A stretch of 64,000 bases of DNA, from assembly GCF_002803155.1 (NCBI RefSeq), contig NZ_NNBP01000003.1:186001-250000 (forward strand), read 5' to 3'. The notes beneath the pieces were generated by a model. The model was not told the origin of the DNA. It was given only the letters and a program-made list of their open reading frames with translations, and did not search any database. Position 1 is the first letter of the stretch. Every line of letters starts with the position of its first letter. The position numbers and the translations under genes were made by a program. This DNA is from Streptomyces sp. CB02959 (lineage in GTDB: Bacteria; Actinomycetota; Actinomycetes; Streptomycetales; Streptomycetaceae). Shown here piece by piece: positions 59,891 through 64,000 of this stretch.

Positions 59891-60715
59891 GTGACCGTCC
59901 ATCCCAGCCTTCAGTCCTCCATCGATGCCTGGACGCACTCCATAGAAGCGATAACCGAGCTGGTGACGCCGCTCGTCGAGGGCGAGTGGAACAGGGCGAC
60001 GGACCTCCCAGGTTGGTCCGTGCGTGACATCGTCTCCCACGTCATCGGCCTGGAGTGCGAGATGTTGGGCGACCCCCGGCCGATCCACACGCTGCCCCGC
60101 GACCTCTACCACGTGCGCAGCGAGTCGGCCCGCCGGATGGAGGTCCAGGTGGACGTCCGCCGGCACCACACCGCGCCGGAGATGCTCAGCGAGCTCGAAT
60201 ACACCATCATCCGGCGCTCCCGGCAGCTGCGGAACGAGACCCGCCAGCCGGACGCCGTGGTACGCAGCCCGCTCGGCGAGGAACGCACCCTGGAGTTCGT
60301 CCTGGAGCAGCGGGCGTTCGACGTCTGGGCGCATGAGCAGGACCTGCGCCGGACGCTCGGCAAGCCCGGCAACCTCGACTCGCCCGGTGCGCTGGTGGCC
60401 CGGGATCTGCTGGTGCGGGTACTGCCCGGCATCGTCACCAACCGGGCCAAGGCACCGGCTCGTTCGGCGGTGGTCTTCGACATCAGCGGCCCGGTGGAGT
60501 TCATGCGGACCGTCCGGGTCGACGACGAGGGCAAGGCCACCATCGACGGCAGCGTCTCGCTCGGTCCGACGGTGACGCTGGCAATGGAGTGGGACGCCTT
60601 CCACCAGCTGGCCTGCGGCCGGGTCCGACCGGCGGCGCTCGCCGAGCAGATCAAGATCGACGGTGACCAGGAGCTGGCCCAGGCCATCCTCGACAACTTC
60701 GCCGTAACGCCGTAA
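59891..60715 (+). CDS. Mycothiol-dependent maleylpyruvate isomerase-like (DinB-fold) protein
   Basis: A 274-residue protein. The N-terminal four-helix bundle (1-160) has GWSVRDIVSHVIGLECEML with the first metal His (His50), and RAFDVWAHEQDLRRTLG giving Asp144 and His148. In the characterised corynebacterial isomerase the middle ligand is Glu, as I recall. The C-terminal SCP2-like domain (about 185-270) has VDDEGKATIDGSVSLGPTVT and MEWDAFHQLACGRV. The family uses mycothiol and a bound metal; many members are of unknown substrate. The GTG start follows GAGGGGTCCC. Three parS sites lie downstream. Confidence 0.85.
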   Translation: MTVHPSLQSSIDAWTHSIEAITELVTPLVEGEWNRATDLPGWSVRDIVSHVIGLECEMLGDPRPIHTLPRDLYHVRSESARRMEVQVDVRRHHTAPEMLSELEYTIIRRSRQLRNETRQPDAVVRSPLGEERTLEFVLEQRAFDVWAHEQDLRRTLGKPGNLDSPGALVARDLLVRVLPGIVTNRAKAPARSAVVFDISGPVEFMRTVRVDDEGKATIDGSVSLGPTVTLAMEWDAFHQLACGRVRPAALAEQIKIDGDQELAQAILDNFAVTP

Positions 60716-60879
60716 CGCCCTCCGCAACGGCATTCCGAGGGGAACCGGCGGCCCTGACGGGGCATCTCACGAGGAGCTGAGGGCCCGCTGGGCCCACACA
60801 GACGGCAGCGGGCCCGGCGGGGTCCGGAACGGCGCCCGGAACATCCAGGCCCACGGCGTCTACCAGGGCCAGACCCGCG

Positions 60880-60893
60880 GTTCCACGTGAAAC
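60880..60893. other. parS-like site, one mismatch
   Basis: GTTCCACGTGAAAC, one base from the consensus; first of a cluster of three, 24 bp from the next. Confidence 0.7.
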
Positions 60894-60903
60894 ACCTCTC
60901 GAC

Positions 60904-60917
60904 GTTTCACGTGAAAC
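60904..60917. other. parS partition site (perfect)
   Basis: GTTTCACGTGAAAC; middle of the cluster of three. Confidence 0.92.
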
Positions 60918-60926
60918 ACCCTGGTG

Positions 60927-60940
60927 GTTTCACGTGAAAC
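60927..60940. other. parS partition site (perfect), inside a 24-bp palindrome
   Basis: GTTTCACGTGAAAC flanked by TGGTG and CACCA, a perfect 24-bp palindrome (60922-60945). Confidence 0.92.
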
Positions 60941-61118
60941 CACCACCTCTCCCGTCCCCTCCACCAACTGCTCGCCGGATTCCGGGAGATGGACATCTGG
61001 CAGATGGTGACCCTGGGCGCGCCGGGTGCAGGGAAGACGCCCCCCGAGGGGTGTTCACCGGGGGCGTGCCGGGGCGACGGTGCTGATGGCGGTCGGCTGA
61101 AGGAACACCTGGCGTCGT

Positions 61119-61158
61119 CGGCATCCCCGTCACCAGGAGGCGGTGGACGGGGATGCCG
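61119..61158. terminator. Hairpin downstream of the MFS gene
   Basis: Perfect 13-bp stem CGGCATCCCCGTC / GACGGGGATGCCG with a 14-nt loop, about 64 bp past the minus-strand MFS stop. Confidence 0.7.
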
Positions 61159-61221
61159 GTGCGGAGCGGCGGACGGCGCCGCCCCCGAGGGTGCGTCCGG
61201 CGAGAACACCGGCGGTGGCCC

Positions 61222-62583
61222 TCAGGCCGGGACGTGAACAGCCTCGACCCTGCTGACGACCAGTCGTTCCCGCTCGCGTCGTGCCGCCCGCCGACGCAGC
61301 CGGAGGATCTGCGAGACCCCGAGCGCCTCCAGCACGAAGACCGAGGCGAAGGCGATCCGGTAGTTGTCACCGGTGGCGTCGAGCAGCACGCCGACCGCGA
61401 GCAGAGTGGTCATCGAGGCGGTGAAGCCGCCCATGTTGACGATGCCGGACGCGGTGCCCTGGCGCTCCGGCGGGTTGGCCGGCCGGGCGAAGTCGAAGCC
61501 GATCATCGAAGCGGGTCCGCAGGCGCCCAGCACCACGCAGAGCGCGATCAGCAGCCCCATGGGCGCGTGTGCGGCGGGCCAGCACAGGGTGAGCGCCCAC
61601 AGCAGGGCGGTGGCCGCGACGGTGCCCAGCGCCAGTGGCGTCCGGGCCGCGTGGTGGCGGGCGATGATCTGCCCGAAGACCAGGCCCACGGCCATGTTGG
61701 AGAGCACGACGAGGGTCAGCAGTTCACCGGCCGTGCCGCGGGAGAGGCCCTGCGCCTCCACGAGGAAGGGCAGCCCCCACAGCAGCAGGAACACCATCGC
61801 CGGGAACTGCGTGGTGAAGTGCACCCACATGCCCAGCCGGGTGCCGGGCTCGCGCCAGGCGGCCGCGATCTGCCCGCGGACGAACGCGGCACCGCCGTGC
61901 TCGCGGGGCGCGGGCGGCGGGGCGAAGCCCTCGGGGTGGTCCTTGAGGAAGAGCAGCAGCAGGATCAGTACGGCGATACCGCCCACGGCACTGCCGGCGA
62001 AAGTCGTCGTCCAGCCGAAGGTGTGCAGCAGCCGGGCCAGGACGAGGGTGGAGATCAGATTGCCCGCCATGCCGACCAGGGCGGCGATCTGCGCGATCAT
62101 CGGGCCGCGACGGGCCGGGAACCACCGGGAGCCCAGCCGCAGCACGCTGATGAACGTCATCGCGTCACCGCAGCCCAGCAGCGCCCGCGAGGCGAGCGCC
62201 ATGCCGTACGAGTCCGAGAACGCGAAGCCGAACTGGCCCGCGGTGTAGAGCACCACGCCGAGGGCCAGGACCTTCTTCGCACCGAGCCGGTCGACCAGCA
62301 GGCCGACGGGTATCTGCATGCCCGCGTAGACCAGCAGTTGCAGGATCGAGAAGGTGGACAGCGCGGAGGCGTTGATGTGGAAGCGGTGTGCGGCGTCCAG
62401 GCCGGCCACACCGAGGCTGGTGCGGTAGGTGATCGCGACGAAGTAGACCGCGACACCGATGCCCCATACGGCTACGGCCTTCCGGCCGCCGGGCGGGTCC
62501 GAGGGCAGCAGCCGGGCGCCGCCCCCGCCTATGCCGCCGGCGGGGCTGCCGCTTCCGGCGGCACCGTCGGCACGGCCGCTCAT
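61222..62583 (-). CDS. MFS transporter, probable organic-anion uptake type
   Basis: A 453-residue protein with a Gly-rich N-terminus (1-30) and 12 helices. Helix 1 is VAVWGIGVAVYFVAITYRTS and the conserved loop 2-3 is PVGLLVDRLGAKKVLALG, with the Asp-Arg-x-Gly motif. The second half starts RLGMWVHFTTQFPAMVFLLL. The overall pattern fits the anion:cation symporter/nitrate-type MFS groups. Its ATG overlaps the stop of the upstream gntR gene (ATGA), so both are expressed together and GntR probably responds to the transported compound or its metabolites. Confidence 0.87.
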   Translation of the reverse strand: MSGRADGAAGSGSPAGGIGGGGARLLPSDPPGGRKAVAVWGIGVAVYFVAITYRTSLGVAGLDAAHRFHINASALSTFSILQLLVYAGMQIPVGLLVDRLGAKKVLALGVVLYTAGQFGFAFSDSYGMALASRALLGCGDAMTFISVLRLGSRWFPARRGPMIAQIAALVGMAGNLISTLVLARLLHTFGWTTTFAGSAVGGIAVLILLLLFLKDHPEGFAPPPAPREHGGAAFVRGQIAAAWREPGTRLGMWVHFTTQFPAMVFLLLWGLPFLVEAQGLSRGTAGELLTLVVLSNMAVGLVFGQIIARHHAARTPLALGTVAATALLWALTLCWPAAHAPMGLLIALCVVLGACGPASMIGFDFARPANPPERQGTASGIVNMGGFTASMTTLLAVGVLLDATGDNYRIAFASVFVLEALGVSQILRLRRRAARRERERLVVSRVEAVHVPA

Positions 62584-63272
62584 CGCTCTTCCCCCTGCGC
62601 GAGGTTGCGGACCCAGCTGACGTGCCGGTGCACGGCGTCGGTGGCGGCTTCGGCGTCACCGGCCCGCAGCGCCTCGAGGATCTCGGTGTGCTCGGCGATG
62701 TTCTTGGCGATCCGGTCGGGGTGGGCGTGCATCACCGCGACGCCCATCCGCAGCTGCCGGTCCCGCAGTTGCTCGTAGAGCCGGTCCAGGATCTGGTTGC
62801 CGGCACTGCGCACGATGGCGGCGTGGAAGGCGCGGTCGGTGACCGACACGGCGGCCAGATCGCCCGCCGCGGCCTGCTCCCGCATGGTCTCGACCAGCTC
62901 GCTCAGCTCGTTGATCAGCGCCTCACCGGCGGGCACGGCCTTGCCCGCCGCGTGCTTCTCCACCAGCAGCCGGGTCTCGACGACGTCGGCGATCTCCTGT
63001 GCGGAGACCGGCAGGACCAGCGCGCCCTTCTTCGGGTAGAGCCTGATCAGCCCTTCGACCTCCAGCCGCAGCAGCGCCTCGCGCACCGGGGTGCGCGAGA
63101 CCCCCACCGCGTCGGCGAGCTCCCCTTCGGTGAGCAGCATCCCGCCCTCGTAGCGGCGCTCCAGGACGGCGTCTTTGATGTGGGTGTAGACCCGCTCGGC
63201 GGCGGGCGGATGTTTGGCGGGAACGGGACCGGTCTCCCTTGTGGGGGCGGTGGGCATGGGCGCTGATGGCAT
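62580..63272 (-). CDS. GntR family regulator, FadR (FCD) subfamily
   Basis: A 230-residue regulator. The N-terminal winged helix (about 20-85) has ERVYTHIKDAVLERRYEGGM and GELADAVGVSRTPVREALLR, the GntR signature with VSRTPVREAL. The C-terminal FCD domain (about 95-220) holds the metal-binding His pattern: DRAFHAAIVRSAGN, EHTEILEALRAGD and DAVHRHVSW. FCD regulators bind carboxylic acids. The ATG at 63272 lies 6 nt after a TATCCT -10 box, so the mRNA is probably leaderless. An AT-rich GTTGTATCTATCC element at about 63279-63292 could be its own operator. Confidence 0.92.
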   Translation of the reverse strand: MPSAPMPTAPTRETGPVPAKHPPAAERVYTHIKDAVLERRYEGGMLLTEGELADAVGVSRTPVREALLRLEVEGLIRLYPKKGALVLPVSAQEIADVVETRLLVEKHAAGKAVPAGEALINELSELVETMREQAAAGDLAAVSVTDRAFHAAIVRSAGNQILDRLYEQLRDRQLRMGVAVMHAHPDRIAKNIAEHTEILEALRAGDAEAATDAVHRHVSWVRNLAQGEER

Positions 63273-63278
63273 GCACAC

Positions 63279-63284
63279 AGGATA
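63279..63284 (-). promoter_or_regulatory. -10 box of the gntR gene (leaderless)
   Basis: TATCCT on the minus strand ends 6 nt before the ATG at 63272; no ribosome binding site. Same spacing as the other leaderless genes in the window. Confidence 0.45.
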
Positions 63285-63407
63285 GATACAACAGGTATGC
63301 GACCGGTGCGCCATTCCGCGATACGGACGATCAGCGGGGCGTTTGTCCTGGTAGAGGCGTTATGAGGGGGTGGCCGGGCCCCCGACGGGGCGCCGGCCGA
63401 CCGCCGC

Positions 63408-64000
63408 TCAGGCCGACATCAGCCCTTGCGCGACCAGGTGGTCCACCACCTGGCGATGGGCGGGCGCACAGCGCGCACGGGACTCCTGGCGGTCGAACCA
63501 CGCGTATTCGGCGATCTCCCGGCCGGGAGCCGGCTCGATGTCCTGCGGGCCGCCGGTGAAACAGGTCATGTGCAGCCGCCGACCGTTCTTGCCGTGCGCA
63601 ACGTCGTGGACGACGCACTCCTCCGACAGCTCGTCGGCAGAAATGCGCAGGCCGAGTTCCTCGGAGAGCTCCCGGGAGAGCGCCTCACGCGCGGTCTCCC
63701 CCGGCTCGTACTTGCCGCCGGGAAGGTAGAAGGTGTCGTTCCCCCGCGTCCGGACGCTCAGCAGCCGCCCGTCGCGCACATGCAGCCAGGACACCGACCG
63801 CAGCGGCGCCTCGCGTTCCACCGCGATCAGCGGGTGGCCGGTCTGCTCGTCGATCCGCCGCCCGCGCTCCGTGAAGCCCAGGTGCGCGTAGAACCGCCGG
63901 GCCCGGTCGTTCTCCTCGAAGACCTCAAGGGTCAGCGCGCCGTACCTCGCGGCCGCGTGCTCCACCAGCTTTTCGCCGGTGCCGCCGCCCTGCGCCTCCG
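63408..64000 (-). CDS. GNAT-Nudix fusion protein, N-terminus cut by the window edge
   Basis: The frame is open to the right edge; 196 residues are visible. The first about 55 are the end of a GNAT acetyltransferase domain, starting with the acetyl-CoA loop QGGGTGEKL and followed by LEVFEENDRARRFYAHLGF. A Nudix domain follows with the complete box GGKYEPGETAREALSREL then SEELGL (G-x5-E-x7-REx2EExGx[I/L]), near bases 63640-63720. Nudix enzymes hydrolyse nucleoside diphosphate derivatives. The joint architecture is known in Streptomyces but the substrate is not. The stop is about 130 bp from the gntR start. Confidence 0.88.
   Translation of the reverse strand, partial: EAQGGGTGEKLVEHAAARYGALTLEVFEENDRARRFYAHLGFTERGRRIDEQTGHPLIAVEREAPLRSVSWLHVRDGRLLSVRTRGNDTFYLPGGKYEPGETAREALSRELSEELGLRISADELSEECVVHDVAHGKNGRRLHMTCFTGGPQDIEPAPGREIAEYAWFDRQESRARCAPAHRQVVDHLVAQGLMSA

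Larger units (their letters stand above)
60716..61221. other. 506-bp gap with three parS-type sites and hairpins
   Basis: Lies between the convergent isomerase-like and MFS genes. Holds parS or parS-like sites at 60880, 60904 and 60927, a GC hairpin ACGCCCCC / GGGGGCGT near 61034-61066, and a 13-bp terminator at 61119-61158. No gene. Confidence 0.75.

Noticed and set aside
1451..60940. CACGTG-centred palindromes as binding sites of an ordinary transcription factor
   Set aside because: The full 14-bp GTTTCACGTGAAAC matches Streptomyces parS exactly and the sites are not placed consistently relative to promoters.
1..64000. tRNA, rRNA, CRISPR, insertion sequence or prophage
   Set aside because: No cloverleaf or CCA-type sequence, no spacer-repeat array, no transposase or integrase-like protein and no terminal inverted repeats were found on reading either strand.

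Overview
The window is high-GC actinobacterial DNA, almost certainly from a Streptomyces chromosome. The evidence is GTG/TTG starts, leaderless promoters, a SARP regulator, a mycothiol-dependent-type enzyme, DUF families typical of Streptomyces, and 16 perfect copies of the Streptomyces partition site parS (GTTTCACGTGAAAC) plus two one-mismatch copies. In Streptomyces parS sites crowd around oriC, and the right half (metG, aspS, phosphatase, SseB protein, acyl-CoA dehydrogenase, M18 aminopeptidase) matches origin-proximal gene content as I remember it from S. coelicolor, so the window probably lies near the replication origin. I see no rRNA, tRNA, CRISPR array, insertion sequence or prophage.

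Layout. 0-3.7 kb: 3' end of a helical-repeat protein and small hypotheticals, with two tandem-repeat tracts. 3.8-7.1 kb: a stress module of terB, terD, a BlaI repressor, an M56 (BlaR1-type) membrane peptidase and a small W-rich protein; three near-identical CTACAGnnCTGTA dyads lie in front of terB, terD and the small gene. 7.2-11.5 kb: LytR-CpsA-Psr cell-wall ligase, DUF1876, DUF4097 lipoprotein, MFS exporter. 11.5-23.7 kb: a cobalamin locus (cobN, cobG, cobH, cobIJ, cobK, cbiD, cobM, cobL) covering every step from precorrin-2 to hydrogenobyrinic acid plus the large cobaltochelatase subunit; a cobalamin riboswitch precedes cobN. 24-27.5 kb: a solitary tsaD-like gene, a CDF metal exporter and a membrane protein. 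27.8-29.7 kb: a WXG100 / CpnT-like / charged-protein cassette without a toxin domain. 29.8-37 kb: oxidoreductase, a split glycine-betaine-type ABC transporter, polysaccharide deacetylase and a membrane-anchored esterase. 37.8-52.5 kb: TerF-like VWA protein, metG, aspS, PAS-GAF-phosphatase-kinase, AI-2E family permease, pirin, SseB, acyl-CoA dehydrogenase, aminopeptidase. 52.5-64 kb: SARP regulator, two DUF4232 lipoproteins around a decayed secreted-protein gene, thioredoxin-NHL protein, LURP-one protein, maleylpyruvate-isomerase-like protein, GntR plus MFS pair, and the 3' part of a GNAT-Nudix fusion cut by the right edge.

Most noteworthy: (1) the parS array, with pairs 30-31 bp apart, sites inside perfect palindromes up to 36 bp at gene ends, and sites inside the reading frames of cobG and the SARP gene; (2) a self-contained BlaI/M56 regulon whose operators point at tellurite-type stress genes rather than a beta-lactamase; (3) a WXG/CpnT-like secretion-substrate cassette that carries no effector domain; (4) a TsaD paralogue outside its usual operon; (5) a cob block with embedded parS sites near the presumed origin.
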